Shown here piece after piece: positions 1 through 9,509 of a stretch of 64,000 nt of DNA. The stretch is from positions 1-64,000 of the forward strand of contig LADZ01000060.1 in the NCBI GenBank assembly GCA_000961845.1. The letters run 5' to 3'. Every line of letters begins with the position of its first letter. Position 1 is the first letter of the stretch. The notes beneath the pieces were generated by a model, which was not told where the DNA came from, searched no databases, and saw nothing but the letters and a program-made list of their open reading frames with translations. The DNA is from Flavobacteriales bacterium BRH_c54. Lineage in GTDB: Bacteria > Bacteroidota > Bacteroidia > Flavobacteriales_E > Vicingaceae. A program made the position numbers and the translations under genes.

Positions 1-362
1 CCATTGCTAAAAATTTTGGTGTTAGCGAACACATTATTGCTGTAACCATAGTTGCTTTTGGAACTAGTGTCCCCGAATTAGTGACCTCTGTAGTTGCTGC
101 TGTAAAAAAGCAAATGGATATCTCTGTAGGCAACTTAATAGGTTCCAACATCTTTAACATATTAGCTGTTTTAGGAATTACTGCTATTTTTAAAGAAATT
201 CCTATTAGCGAAACGGTAATTTCTAATGATATTTTTTGGGTATTAGGAACTTCATTTATCTTGCTTCCATTAATGTTAAATTATAACATTTCTCGTTGGA
301 AAGGCGTTTTATTATTCCTCTCCTATTTGCTCTACGTATTCTTCTTACTACAATCTATTTGA
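1..362 (+). CDS. Na+/Ca2+ exchanger family (CaCA) protein, C-terminal part
   Basis: Partial gene: the reading frame is open from base 3 at the left edge, so the GTG at 81 is an internal codon, not the start. The visible tail carries two signatures of the second alpha-repeat of calcium/cation antiporters of the YrbG type: GTSVPELVTS and, about 20 residues later, GNLIGSNIFNILAVLG. Two or three further hydrophobic segments follow to the stop. Family members exchange Ca2+ for Na+ or H+ at the inner membrane; ion choice cannot be read from this fragment. The N-terminal alpha-repeat lies outside the window. Confidence 0.88.
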   Translation, partial: IAKNFGVSEHIIAVTIVAFGTSVPELVTSVVAAVKKQMDISVGNLIGSNIFNILAVLGITAIFKEIPISETVISNDIFWVLGTSFILLPLMLNYNISRWKGVLLFLSYLLYVFFLLQSI

Positions 363-365
363 TTT

Positions 366-395
366 TTTGGTTTTATTATTGAATATCTATTTTTG
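366..395 (+). promoter_or_regulatory. Bacteroidetes-type promoter
   Basis: A TTTG at 366-369, an 18-base spacer and TATTTTTG at 388-395 match the TTTG / TAnnTTTG promoter of the Bacteroidota exactly. A transcript from it would begin near 399, which is after the TTG at 397 and so argues that translation of the next gene begins at the TTG at 430. Prediction from pattern only. Confidence 0.55.
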
Positions 396-429
396 ATTGG
401 TTAATTTTATAACAAATTTTTTACTTTCA

Positions 430-2811
430 TTGAAATACATCATCATCATACTTAGTTTTCTTTTTAGCAATTTATTATTTGCTCAGCAAGCCGATGATGC
501 CTTAAAAGTTAAAAAATTAAAACCTAATTTTCTTTCAGCACTTATTGAAGAAAAAATCAATACCATCCGTAAAGAAAACGATTTACACACGCTTAAAACT
601 GATGATAAACTTCAACTGGTTGCATCAGATCAAGCTGAATACAACCTTAAATCGAGCAAACCAGAAGTTACTCAATCCAACAAAAAAAAAGCTACTTTAT
701 TAGACAGAATTATTTTTTACGAAAGTACACATGGCATTTTTTCTGAAAATGTGATAAAAATCGACATGGAAATGAAGGTAAAAGTGCAAGGGGAAACGCG
801 CAGAAGAAACCTTAAAAGCTATGAAGAAGTTGCTAATTTTATCGTAAACTCATGGATGAAAGACAGAAATATGTCTAAAGCGATTCTTGAAAAATCTTTT
901 TACACTTTTGCAACAGCCATAACTTCCGATAAAAAAACCAAATCTATTTATGTAAATCAGGTTTACGGAAGCGAACCATTTATTTTACCAGCAGGTGTTC
1001 CATTTATCAAAGATGATTATAAAATTGAACCTTATAATAAAAGTAAATGCACTGAAATTGAACGAAACTATTCCTACTTACCGGAATTAATGTCTGATAA
1101 TATTTTCTTTAAAAATGGAGAAATTTTTTTTTATTTCCATGATTTAAATCTCTTAAAAAACATTCTTAAAAATAATAAAGACGGTATTGCTCTCGACATT
1201 ATTACCAAAGATCAATTTGCTTGCGATGCCGGAAATAGAATTTATCCTTCTAAAATTCACTCGGGCATTATGCTTCCTCCTGTTTACAAATCTCATCTTT
1301 TTAATAAAAACTTATTGGAAAGTGAAGGACAAATGGAAGTCTCTCTTGGTCCAATTCCTGATTTTGTTGATACCAACACTACGGAGTTTAATTTATTAAT
1401 TATTCAAGATAATTGTTTGTGCAACACTATTATTTACAACAGTTTGGGTGGAGAAAATCTTAAATCGTTAGGATTATCTCTACTTTTCGATACACTTTCC
1501 GTCTCCGATAAAGCAGACTCTGTAAACAGTAAGTTGCAATTTATTATTCCTTTTGATAAAAACAAATCGGTATATAATCCCGAAGATGTAAAAGTATTTT
1601 TAGATTCATTAAACCTAAAAAAATACGATCTCAAAAAAATTGAAGTTTATGCTTACTCTTCTATTGAAGGGCGACAAAAAGAAAATAAAACCTTACAAAT
1701 AAAAAGAGCTAAAAGTATTGTAAACGCCATCCAAAAATACAATGTAAAAAATGTCGAAACCTCCATCTCTACCGAAGAAAATTGGGAAGGATTTTATGAA
1801 TCACTAAAAGGTTCTCCCTACGAAAGTGATTTTGCAAAACTCAGCAAAGAAGAAATTCTAAAAATTGTAAATGGTAATGAATTAAATTATAACCTAGAAC
1901 CTTATTTAGCAGACCAACGAAATGCTAAAGTTGTACTTTATGTGGAAAAGGTATACATGGATGAAGAATTAATAAAAGTAGTTCCTGAACGTTATAAACT
2001 ATCTATAAAAAAGAAAGATTATAAAGGAGCTAAACTTTATCAATCTGTAGCTATAGACAATATTGAAAATGGTAAAATTGATGTTAATTTACTCTTTAAT
2101 ACAAAAATTCCTTTTGTAAAAGAAGCCATAAATCTCAACAATAATATTATTGCTGCTAAATGGCTTTACAGTAAGAGTGAAAATAGAGACAGCTTGAACA
2201 ATTATTTACTTAGAGATATTAAAACCCAATTAATAGTTGACCCTACAAACCCTTATTTACTTTATAATAAAGTAACTTTAGAATTGCTTTTATGGACAGA
2301 AAATTACGATAGGGTAAAAGATCCTAAATTTTTATTGAGAGACATTAAAGCTCTTTATAATTTGGGCATAGAAAACTGGAAAATCAGTCAGCTGTTGCTT
2401 AATTTCCATATTATTTCTGCTGATTTTTATTATGAATCTATGCAATTTCCGCAGCGAGACAAAGCACTTAATGAAGTAAAGAAAATGTTGCTTCAATCTC
2501 AATTAAACAGAGACCAAACCTTTAAAGTAGCTCAGTATTTTATTTTCCAAATGCGACTAAATTGGACCATTGAACTAATGAAACCGTGGGCTGAAAAACC
2601 TCATATTGACGAAGAATTTTTATTTACTTTTTTAACTGCTGCTATTTACAACAAAAAGCTTGTTCCTGAGAATGAATACCTGATGTTTATGGAAAAAGCT
2701 AAAAAATTAAACCCGAAAAGATTTTGCAATCTATTCGGGTATCCTAATATGAGTTTTCAATTGCTTAAAGACTTAAGCGTGAAAAAAATGTATTGTGAGA
2801 GTTGTCACTAA
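430..2811 (+). CDS. Secreted protein with CAP/SCP-like and OmpA-like domains
   Basis: About 793 residues if started at the TTG at 430; no ATG is available near the N-terminus, and a TTG at 397 lies before the predicted transcription start. The resulting N-terminus (KYIIIILSFLFSNLLFAQQ) is a good signal peptide. Residues about 40-180 resemble a CAP domain, including a Leu-rich start (IRKENDLHTLKTDDKL) and a HGIFSENV stretch like the family's GEN motif. Residues about 368-440 look OmpA-like (IIPFDKNKSVYNPEDV, then YSSIEGRQKENKTLQIKRA), a fold that binds peptidoglycan. The last 350 residues are helical and unassigned. It probably lies in the periplasm or outer membrane; function unknown. Confidence 0.7.
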   Translation: MKYIIIILSFLFSNLLFAQQADDALKVKKLKPNFLSALIEEKINTIRKENDLHTLKTDDKLQLVASDQAEYNLKSSKPEVTQSNKKKATLLDRIIFYESTHGIFSENVIKIDMEMKVKVQGETRRRNLKSYEEVANFIVNSWMKDRNMSKAILEKSFYTFATAITSDKKTKSIYVNQVYGSEPFILPAGVPFIKDDYKIEPYNKSKCTEIERNYSYLPELMSDNIFFKNGEIFFYFHDLNLLKNILKNNKDGIALDIITKDQFACDAGNRIYPSKIHSGIMLPPVYKSHLFNKNLLESEGQMEVSLGPIPDFVDTNTTEFNLLIIQDNCLCNTIIYNSLGGENLKSLGLSLLFDTLSVSDKADSVNSKLQFIIPFDKNKSVYNPEDVKVFLDSLNLKKYDLKKIEVYAYSSIEGRQKENKTLQIKRAKSIVNAIQKYNVKNVETSISTEENWEGFYESLKGSPYESDFAKLSKEEILKIVNGNELNYNLEPYLADQRNAKVVLYVEKVYMDEELIKVVPERYKLSIKKKDYKGAKLYQSVAIDNIENGKIDVNLLFNTKIPFVKEAINLNNNIIAAKWLYSKSENRDSLNNYLLRDIKTQLIVDPTNPYLLYNKVTLELLLWTENYDRVKDPKFLLRDIKALYNLGIENWKISQLLLNFHIISADFYYESMQFPQRDKALNEVKKMLLQSQLNRDQTFKVAQYFIFQMRLNWTIELMKPWAEKPHIDEEFLFTFLTAAIYNKKLVPENEYLMFMEKAKKLNPKRFCNLFGYPNMSFQLLKDLSVKKMYCESCH

Positions 2812-2815
2812 ATTT

Positions 2816-2874
2816 AATGTTTGAAGTTTAAAATTCGAGGTTTAACTCCACAAACATCAAACTTTTAAACATTC
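2816..2874. repeat. AT-rich intergenic word repeat with inverted symmetry
   Basis: Between two convergent genes. The left part AATGTTTGAAGTTT is nearly complementary to the right part AAACTTTTAAACATT, so a long-looped hairpin could form over the end of the kinase gene. The word ATGTTTGAAGTTT recurs exactly at 20226-20238, and related words occur in other gaps (4560-4600, 6505-6560, 35890-35940). It may act as a bidirectional terminator, but there is no clean T tract. Confidence 0.4.
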
Positions 2875-3803
2875 ATTCCATCTACCAAACTAATATCAAA
2901 CTGAACTAAATTGATGAACTGATGAACTCTATCTTCCAATTCAGTTGGTGTTAAATATTCTAATCTTTCTGTTCCAAATTTCTCTACACAAAAAGAAGCC
3001 ATTGCTGAACCATAAATTACAGCACGCTTCATATTATTAAAAGAAATATCGCCTGTTTCTGCTAAATAACCAATAAATCCTCCTGCAAAAGTATCTCCCG
3101 CACCTGTTGGGTCAAAGACATCTTCTAATGGTAATGCCGGAGCAAAAAACACACTTTCTTTATCAAATAGTAAAGCTCCATGCTCTCCTTTCTTAATAAT
3201 TAAATACTGAGGACCTAAAGCCAAAATCTTTTGAGCAGCTTTTACCAAAGAGTATTCTCCTGAAAGTTGACGAGCTTCTTCATCATTAATAGACAACACA
3301 TCTACCATGGAAATAGTGCTTTTTAATTCATCTAAAGCAATATCCATCCAAAAATTCATAGTATCCATTACAATTAATTTCGGACGTTTGTGTAGACCAT
3401 TAATTACTTTCTTTTGAATAGCCGGAGCTAAATTTCCTAGCATTAAAAATTCACAATCTTGGTAATTTGCAGGAATTTTAGGATCGAATGTTTCTAATAC
3501 ATTTAACTCTGTAGCCAATGTATCTCTTGTATTCATATCATTATGATATTTACCTGACCAAAAGAAGGTTTTTTCATTTTCTCTGATTTCTAATCCTTCC
3601 AAATCAACATTATGTTTTTGTAACATTTCCATTGCTTCTTTAGGGAAATCGCCACCAACAACAGAAACGATATTGGTTTTTTTAACAAAATTTGAAGCAG
3701 ATAAACTAATAAAGGTAGCAGCACCACCAACAATTTTATCTGTTTTTCCAAAAGGGGTTTCAATAGCATCAAAAGCCACCGTTCCTATAACTAATAAACT
3801 CAT
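2865..3803 (-). CDS. PfkB-family sugar/nucleoside kinase
   Basis: 312 residues, full length for a ribokinase-fold enzyme. The N-terminal substrate-lid signature is present (GGAATFISLSASNFV), and the C-terminal PfkB signature DPTGAGDTFAGGF lies at about 231-243, with Asp237 as the expected catalytic base. The family moves the ATP gamma-phosphate to a sugar, sugar phosphate or nucleoside hydroxyl; the true substrate cannot be deduced here. It is the most downstream gene of a minus-strand run, 77 bases after the Sua5-like gene, and ends facing the CAP/OmpA gene. Confidence 0.85.
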   Translation of the reverse strand: MSLLVIGTVAFDAIETPFGKTDKIVGGAATFISLSASNFVKKTNIVSVVGGDFPKEAMEMLQKHNVDLEGLEIRENEKTFFWSGKYHNDMNTRDTLATELNVLETFDPKIPANYQDCEFLMLGNLAPAIQKKVINGLHKRPKLIVMDTMNFWMDIALDELKSTISMVDVLSINDEEARQLSGEYSLVKAAQKILALGPQYLIIKKGEHGALLFDKESVFFAPALPLEDVFDPTGAGDTFAGGFIGYLAETGDISFNNMKRAVIYGSAMASFCVEKFGTERLEYLTPTELEDRVHQFINLVQFDISLVDGMNV

Positions 3804-3880
3804 TTTTTATGTTTTAAATTGATTGGTAAAATTAATGTATTAAAATCGGAAAATTTAAATTACAAGCAATGAAGTTTCAC

Positions 3881-4495
3881 TTAAAAATCTACTACCCCAA
3901 TTCCTTGTCGAACAATTTCCGGTATTTCCCCTGTGCAGTCTATTACTGTTGATGCTTCGTTGTTTCCAAAACCTCCATCTATAACTAAATCTACTTGTCC
4001 ATCATAACGCTCGTGAATTAACTCTGGGTCGGTAGTATATTCCAAAATTTCATCATCATCATGTACAGAAGTTGACAACATAGGATTTCCTAATTGGTTG
4101 ACAATTGTTCGGGCAATATTATTATCTGGCACACGAATACCAATGGTTTGTTTTTTAGATTGAAACAATTTTGGAATGTTTTTATTGGCATTTAAAATAA
4201 ACGTATAAGGTCCAGGAAGGGCTCTTTTCATCATTTTATAAATATCTGTACCAAACTGAACAGTATATTCTGAAATGTTGCTCAAATCATAACATATCAA
4301 CGAAAAATTAGCTTCTTCTAACTTAACCCCTTTTAGTTGAGCCATCTTCTCTACTGCCCTTTTATTGGCCATATCGCACCCCATACTGTAAACAGAATCT
4401 GTTGGATAAACAATTACACCACCTTTTTTCAACACATCAATTACTTGTTGTATTCTACGTTCATCAGGATTTTCTGGGTAAATCTTTATTAGCAT
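3881..4495 (-). CDS. Sua5/YciO/YrdC-family protein (threonylcarbamoyl-AMP synthase-like)
   Basis: 204 residues, the length of the short YciO/TsaC branch without the Sua5 C-terminal domain. It has the opening VIVYPTDSVYSMGCD, the KKQTIGIRVPDN strand and the closing STVIDCTGEIPEIVRQG. Family members make L-threonylcarbamoyl-AMP from threonine, bicarbonate and ATP for t6A at position 37 of ANN-decoding tRNAs. The YciO subgroup has weak or uncertain activity, and sequences beginning with KIYPENP look closer to YciO than to TsaC, so the role as the main t6A enzyme is not certain. Confidence 0.82.
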   Translation of the reverse strand: MLIKIYPENPDERRIQQVIDVLKKGGVIVYPTDSVYSMGCDMANKRAVEKMAQLKGVKLEEANFSLICYDLSNISEYTVQFGTDIYKMMKRALPGPYTFILNANKNIPKLFQSKKQTIGIRVPDNNIARTIVNQLGNPMLSTSVHDDDEILEYTTDPELIHERYDGQVDLVIDGGFGNNEASTVIDCTGEIPEIVRQGIGVVDF

Positions 4496-4622
4496 GTTTT
4501 GGAGTTATTCGTTAATTGTTATTAGTTTACAGTTTATCAGTTCACAGCTATTTATTTTAATTTACAACTTCAAACCTCTAATATCTAGCTTCAATTCTCT
4601 ATTTACTAATTACTAATTGAAA
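4496..4622. repeat. AT-rich intergenic stretch with dispersed words
   Basis: The 127 bases between two minus-strand genes are low-complexity runs of short words (AGTTTACAGTTTATCAGTTC, then ACTTCAAACCTC, then ACTAATTACTAATTG). ACTTCAAACCTC overlaps the TTCAAACCTCAAACTT of the gap near 6510, so this belongs to the same dispersed word family. No promoter or ORF is evident. Confidence 0.35.
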
Positions 4623-5279
4623 TTATTTATTCCCCTTAGCATGATCGGCTAAAAACTGTGCTAAACCGCTATCTGTTAATGGGTGTTTTAACAAACCAGT
4701 TATCGCACTTAGCGGACTAGTTACTACATCGGCACCGATTTGAGCACACTGTATAATGTGCATAGAATGACGAACTGAAGCAGCTAAAATTTGAGTTTCG
4801 TAACCGTAATTGTCATAAATCATTCTTATTTCAGCAATTAAATGAATTCCATTAGTAGAAACATCATCTAACCTACCAATAAATGGAGACACATAGGTTG
4901 CTCCGGCTTTAGCAGCTAATAACGCTTGTCCTGCCGAAAAAATAAGCGTACAGTTGGTTCTTATTCCTTTAGAAGAAAAATATTTAATGGCTTTAATTCC
5001 CTCTTTAATCATAGGTACTTTTACCACTATTTGAGGGTGTAATGATGCTAAAAATTCTCCTTCTTTAATTATCCCTTCAAAATCTGTAGCAATTACCTCA
5101 GCACTAACATCGCCATCTACAATATCACAAATGGCTTTGTAATGTTTCATAATATTATCATAACCTGTTATTCCTTCTTTTGCCATTAATGACGGGTTCG
5201 TAGTTACGCCATCCAAAACACCTAAATCTTGTGCTTCTTTAATCTGGTCTAAGTTTGCTGTGTCTATAAAAAATTTCAT
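4623..5279 (-). CDS. fsa: Fructose-6-phosphate aldolase / short transaldolase
   Basis: 218 residues, the size of the decameric FSA/TalC group rather than the ~320-residue classical transaldolases. It opens with [17 protein letters not shown] and has the TTNPS signature at about 26-30. Lys87 in VVKVPM is the expected Schiff-base lysine. The group either splits fructose 6-phosphate into dihydroxyacetone and glyceraldehyde 3-phosphate or acts as transaldolase in the pentose phosphate pathway; most bacterial members with housekeeping roles are transaldolases. It lies 38 bases downstream of the cysteine desulfurase gene and is probably co-transcribed with it. Confidence 0.88.
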   Translation of the reverse strand: MKFFIDTANLDQIKEAQDLGVLDGVTTNPSLMAKEGITGYDNIMKHYKAICDIVDGDVSAEVIATDFEGIIKEGEFLASLHPQIVVKVPMIKEGIKAIKYFSSKGIRTNCTLIFSAGQALLAAKAGATYVSPFIGRLDDVSTNGIHLIAEIRMIYDNYGYETQILAASVRHSMHIIQCAQIGADVVTSPLSAITGLLKHPLTDSGLAQFLADHAKGNK

Positions 5280-5317
5280 GTGTCTGTATTTATGGTTTGT
5301 ATTTTTTTACTTTTTAA

Positions 5318-6451
5318 TTATTTTCCAAATAGTTCTTTAATTACGTTAATGGTATAATCTATTTCTTCTTTGGTATTATATTTACTAAACGAAAAACGTA
5401 ATGAAGGTTGCTCCTGATTAATTCCCAACCCACTTAAAACATGTGATCCCACTGAACTTCCTGATGAACACGCACTACCTCCAGAAACACAAATCCCTTC
5501 AATATCTAAGTTATAAATTAACATTTCATCCATATCTGAATGAGGAAAATGAACGTTTAAAACGGTGTATAAGCTATCTCCCAAAGGATCTCCATTAAAC
5601 TCAACAGTGGGCAACACTTTTTTTAACTCTTCTGCCATGTAATGCTTTAATCCTTTAATGTGTTTTTCATGATTTTCCATATCTCTATGGGCAATTTCCA
5701 TGGCTTTAGTCAATCCAACAATACCATAAATATTTTCGGTTCCAGCACGCATATTTCTTTCTTGGGCTCCTCCGGTAATAATTGGTTTTAACTGCAAATC
5801 TGAGTTAACAAACAAAAAACCTGTTCCTTTTGGTCCGTGAAATTTATGAGCAGAGCAAGTCATAAAATCTATTTTTAATTCTCTAACATCAAAAGGGTAA
5901 TGCCCTACTGTTTGCACAGTATCAGAATGAAAATAAGCTTGGTATTTTTTACAGATATCAGCAACTTTTTTAAGCGGTAATAAATTGCCAATTTCATTGT
6001 TAGCATGCATCAAAGAAACTAAAGTTTTTTTATCTTTATTTTCTTCAAGCAGTTGCTCTAAATGATTCAAATCTATATAGCCTTTGTCATCAATGTTGAC
6101 TAAACTTAATTTAATGTTGTTATGCTTTTCTACACACAGAGCAGTATCTATAACCGCATGGTGTTCAATAGTAGAAGTAATAATATGATTTACACCTAGA
6201 TCTTCAGTGCAACTTCTCAGCACCATATTATCTGCTTCTGTTCCTCCCGAAGTAAAGAAAATTTCTGACGGAGCAGCATTAATATACCCTGCAACTTGCT
6301 TTCTAGCTTTTTCAATTATAGCTCTAGATTGTCGTCCTAAAGCATGAACAGAAGAGGGATTTCCATAATTTTCTTTCATTACGGGAATCATCGCTGCTAT
6401 CACTTCTTCATCTAAAGGGGTTGTTGCTGCATTATCTAAATATACTTTCAT
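5318..6451 (-). CDS. Cysteine desulfurase (IscS/NifS family)
   Basis: 377 residues, class V aminotransferase fold. The pyridoxal-phosphate lysine is Lys203 in CSAHKFHGPKGTGF. The mobile catalytic loop GGSACSSGS carries Cys328, in the group I (IscS/NifS) arrangement. It takes sulfur from cysteine as a persulfide and passes it to Fe-S cluster scaffolds or to tRNA thiolation. No iscU, iscA or hesB gene is beside it, so which pathway it feeds is open. The AT-rich gap upstream (6452-6557) separates it from glmM. Confidence 0.92.
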   Translation of the reverse strand: MKVYLDNAATTPLDEEVIAAMIPVMKENYGNPSSVHALGRQSRAIIEKARKQVAGYINAAPSEIFFTSGGTEADNMVLRSCTEDLGVNHIITSTIEHHAVIDTALCVEKHNNIKLSLVNIDDKGYIDLNHLEQLLEENKDKKTLVSLMHANNEIGNLLPLKKVADICKKYQAYFHSDTVQTVGHYPFDVRELKIDFMTCSAHKFHGPKGTGFLFVNSDLQLKPIITGGAQERNMRAGTENIYGIVGLTKAMEIAHRDMENHEKHIKGLKHYMAEELKKVLPTVEFNGDPLGDSLYTVLNVHFPHSDMDEMLIYNLDIEGICVSGGSACSSGSSVGSHVLSGLGINQEQPSLRFSFSKYNTKEEIDYTINVIKELFGK

Positions 6452-6479
6452 TTATTTTATTGTTACTTATTAATCTCTA

Positions 6480-6562
6480 ATATTTTCCCACTGAACTTCG
6501 GTTTTCAGTTTTCAGTCTTCAAACCTCAAACTTTTAACCTTATAACCTCATAAACTTTTAAA
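6480..6562. repeat. AT-rich dispersed intergenic words
   Basis: Upstream of the desulfurase and downstream of glmM lies a run of related words on the plus strand: GTTTTCAGTTTTCAG, TTCAAACCTCAAACTTT, TAACCTTATAACCTCATAAA. TTAACCTTATAA recurs exactly near 35918, and AAACCTCAAACTT recurs as its complement near 20231-20245. It is one copy of the dispersed family described in the findings. Confidence 0.45.
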
Positions 6563-7952
6563 CCAACCTAACCATTCCTTCCACATCTTTAATAATCTGC
6601 TGAGCTAATTCATCTGCTTTTTCTTTAGTTGTATTTTCAGCATAAATTCTAATAATAGGTTCAGTATTCGATTTTCTTAAATGCACCCAACCATTATCGA
6701 AATGAATTTTAACGCCATCAATGGTATTAATTTCTTTATCCGTGTATTTTTGTTGCAACTGAACCAGCAGCTCATCCACATTAATATCAGGAGTTAACTC
6801 AATTTTATTTTTCGACATTACATAATTCGGATAACTGTTTCTTAACTCCGAACAAGTTACATTACTTTTAGCTAAATGTGTTAAAAATAAAGCGATGCCT
6901 ACCAATGCATCTCTACCATAATGTAATTCAGGATAAATAATTCCTCCATTACCTTCACCACCTATAATGGCATTTTCTTTCTTCATCATTTCAACTACAT
7001 TCACCTCTCCTACTGCCGAAGCAAAATAAACACCTCCTTGTTTTTCAGTAACATCTCGCAATGCTTTTGTTGAAGATAGATTAGAAACGGTATTTCCTTT
7101 TTGATTTTGCAACACATAGTCCGCAACTGCAACCAAAGTATATTCTTCTCCAAACATTTCTCCATCTTCTGAAACGATTGCTAATCTATCAACATCTGGG
7201 TCAACTACAAAACCAACATCGGCTTTTTGTTTTTTCATTACTGAAGCTATTTCTGTAAGGTTTTCCGGTAATGGTTCCGGATTATGAGGAAAAATACCAT
7301 TTGGATCGCAAAACAATTCTATTACCTCTTTAACACCCAACGCTTTTAATAATGGTGGTAAGAAAATTCCACCAGTTGAGTTCACACAGTCTATTGCTAC
7401 GGTAAAGTTTTTAGCTTTTATAACAGCTACATCTACCAACGGTAAATCTAACACTGCTTGTATATGTTTATCTAAATAAGTAGTATCAAAAGAATATGTT
7501 CCTAATTCATCAACATTAGCATATTCAAACTCATTAACTGCTGCCATTCTCAACACTTCTTCTCCATCGGTAGCGGAAATAAATTCTCCTTTCTCATTAA
7601 GTAGTTTTAACGCATTCCATTGTTTAGGATTGTGGCTGGCAGTAAGAATAATTCCTCCCGAAGCATTTTCCATGACTACCGCAACTTCTACTGTTGGTGT
7701 AGTACTTAACCCTAAATCTATCACGTTTATTCCTAATCCTTGCAAAGTTCCAATAACTAAATGCTGCACCATTTCTCCCGAAATACGAGCATCTCTACCA
7801 ATTACTATACTTACCTCTTTTTTGTTTGCTCTTTTTTTTATCCAAGCTCCGAAAGCCGAAGTAAATTTTACGATGTCTAAAGGTGTTAACCCCTCATCAG
7901 GCATACCACCTATGGTTCCTCTAATTCCTGAAATTGATTTTATTAATGTCAT
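6558..7952 (-). CDS. glmM: Phosphoglucosamine mutase
   Basis: 464 residues from the ATG at 7952. A longer frame opens at a TTG at 7970, but that codon lies inside a predicted -7 promoter box, so the ATG giving MTLIKSISGIRGTIGG is preferred. It has the phosphoserine loop TASHNPKQWNALK with Ser106, the Mg2+ loop DPDVDRLA near 239, and the C-terminal phosphate-binding RKSNTEPIIRIYAE. The enzyme converts glucosamine 6-phosphate to glucosamine 1-phosphate for UDP-GlcNAc, the precursor of peptidoglycan and lipopolysaccharide. Bacteroidota use this somewhat divergent mutase; phosphomannomutase side activity is possible. Confidence 0.9.
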   Translation of the reverse strand: MTLIKSISGIRGTIGGMPDEGLTPLDIVKFTSAFGAWIKKRANKKEVSIVIGRDARISGEMVQHLVIGTLQGLGINVIDLGLSTTPTVEVAVVMENASGGIILTASHNPKQWNALKLLNEKGEFISATDGEEVLRMAAVNEFEYANVDELGTYSFDTTYLDKHIQAVLDLPLVDVAVIKAKNFTVAIDCVNSTGGIFLPPLLKALGVKEVIELFCDPNGIFPHNPEPLPENLTEIASVMKKQKADVGFVVDPDVDRLAIVSEDGEMFGEEYTLVAVADYVLQNQKGNTVSNLSSTKALRDVTEKQGGVYFASAVGEVNVVEMMKKENAIIGGEGNGGIIYPELHYGRDALVGIALFLTHLAKSNVTCSELRNSYPNYVMSKNKIELTPDINVDELLVQLQQKYTDKEINTIDGVKIHFDNGWVHLRKSNTEPIIRIYAENTTKEKADELAQQIIKDVEGMVRLV

Positions 7953-7967
7953 ATAGAAAATTTTGGA

Positions 7968-7999
7968 CAAATTTAGCGTAATTCTATTGAACTAACAAT
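7968..7999 (-). promoter_or_regulatory. Promoter of glmM
   Basis: Read on the minus strand: ATTG (one mismatch to TTTG), 20 bases, then a perfect TAAATTTG at 7975-7968. Transcription would start near 7964, leaving a leader of about 12 bases before the ATG at 7952. This rules out the TTG at 7970 as the start. Confidence 0.5.
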
Positions 8000-8084
8000 C
8001 TAAAATTAACTGTTAACTATTTTGTGAAAAATAACTTCCAAAAAACTACTTTCCTGCGTTGAAAAAATTAATTTTACATCTTGT

Positions 8085-9509
8085 ATGGAAGACAACTTTG
8101 ATTCATATAATGATGATGCAGATTATGCAGCATCTATTAATAGGTTTGAGCAAATGCTGAACGAAAACCATCACTACTTTTTTGATGTGGAAGAGTTTGA
8201 AGATTTGATAAGCTATTATATGGAAATGAATGAAAATGAAAAAGCTAAAAAAGCTATTGATATCTCCTTAGAACAACATCCCGGTTCTTCATCACTTAAA
8301 ATAAAATATGCTGAATATTTAGCCTCCATACATAAACCTAATAAAGCTTTAGAAATTCTAAATGCTATTGAAATTTTGGAACCTTTCAATCCTGAAAACC
8401 AAATTATTAAAGGAAGCATTTACAGCCAGATAAGACAACACAACAAAGCCATTGATGCTTACAATAAAGCACTAAAACTTACCAGCGATAAAGCCGACCA
8501 AATTTCAATAAAAATGCAAATTGCATTTGAATATGAGAACTTATTACAATTGGATAAAGCCATTGCTATATTTAAGGAAGTGCTAAAAGAAAACCCTGCT
8601 AACGAAACTGTTTTGTACGATATTACTTTCTGCTATAACATGAACGACAGAGCAGCAAGCAGCATTGAATTTTTAACCTCTTTTTTAGATGATAATCCTT
8701 ACAGCTATGTAGGTTGGTATAACTTAGGTATTTGCTATCACTCAGCAGAATTATACGAAAAAGCTATTGATGCTCAAGATTATGTAATTGCCATAAAAGA
8801 AGACTTTATTTCTGCTTATTTAAACAAAGCCGATTCACTTTCTTCGTTAGAAAGATATGATGAAGCCATAGCAACTTATAAAGAAACTTTTGCTTTTGAA
8901 GAACCCAATGCCGACATGTTTTATTTTATTGGCGAATGTTATGAAAACAACCTTCAATATGATGAAGCATTAGAATATTTTAAAAAAGCAACTCAGTTGG
9001 ACGCCATGCACTCTGATGCCTGGGCTGGAATGGCTTATGTTTTTAATGAACAAGGAAAAACAGATTCAGCCATATTCTTTATTCAAAAAGCAATTGAAAT
9101 TGAACCAGAACATCCCGATTTTTTACTTATTTATGCTGATATCTTAAAAGATATTGAAGCTTACGAAGAAGCAATAGAGCTTTACCAGAAAATTATTAAA
9201 ATAGACCCTGAAAACAATACTTCTTGGGTTGATTTAGCTGATGCTTATTTTGAACTCGGACAAATTGATGAAGCCCTAAAAACTATTATTAAAGGCATAG
9301 AAGCGCATCCCGATAGTGGATTACTTAAGGTTCGTCTGGTAGCTTTCTACCTAGAAATTGATAACCTTTCAGAAGCAACCAATCAACTTATAGAATTATT
9401 AAATATGGATAAGCAATTAGCAAAAGCGTTAATTACTTTTTATCCAGCAGTATTGGATTATCCAAGCTTATTAGAAATCATAGAAAATTATAACGATAAT
9501 GAATTTTGA
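8085..9509 (+). CDS. Tetratricopeptide-repeat protein
   Basis: 474 residues, no signal peptide, so probably cytoplasmic. It is built almost entirely of TPR units: typical pairs such as NKAIDAYNKALKL, DKAIAIFKEVLKENP, DEALEYFKKATQLD and EEAIELYQKIIKIDPEN recur about every 34 residues, giving roughly ten repeats. TPR solenoids bind partner proteins; no catalytic motif is present. Its last 11 bases overlap the start of the ComA-like gene, so the two are very likely translationally coupled and may act together. The start follows a 132-base divergent gap with glmM. Confidence 0.85.
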   Translation: MEDNFDSYNDDADYAASINRFEQMLNENHHYFFDVEEFEDLISYYMEMNENEKAKKAIDISLEQHPGSSSLKIKYAEYLASIHKPNKALEILNAIEILEPFNPENQIIKGSIYSQIRQHNKAIDAYNKALKLTSDKADQISIKMQIAFEYENLLQLDKAIAIFKEVLKENPANETVLYDITFCYNMNDRAASSIEFLTSFLDDNPYSYVGWYNLGICYHSAELYEKAIDAQDYVIAIKEDFISAYLNKADSLSSLERYDEAIATYKETFAFEEPNADMFYFIGECYENNLQYDEALEYFKKATQLDAMHSDAWAGMAYVFNEQGKTDSAIFFIQKAIEIEPEHPDFLLIYADILKDIEAYEEAIELYQKIIKIDPENNTSWVDLADAYFELGQIDEALKTIIKGIEAHPDSGLLKVRLVAFYLEIDNLSEATNQLIELLNMDKQLAKALITFYPAVLDYPSLLEIIENYNDNEF

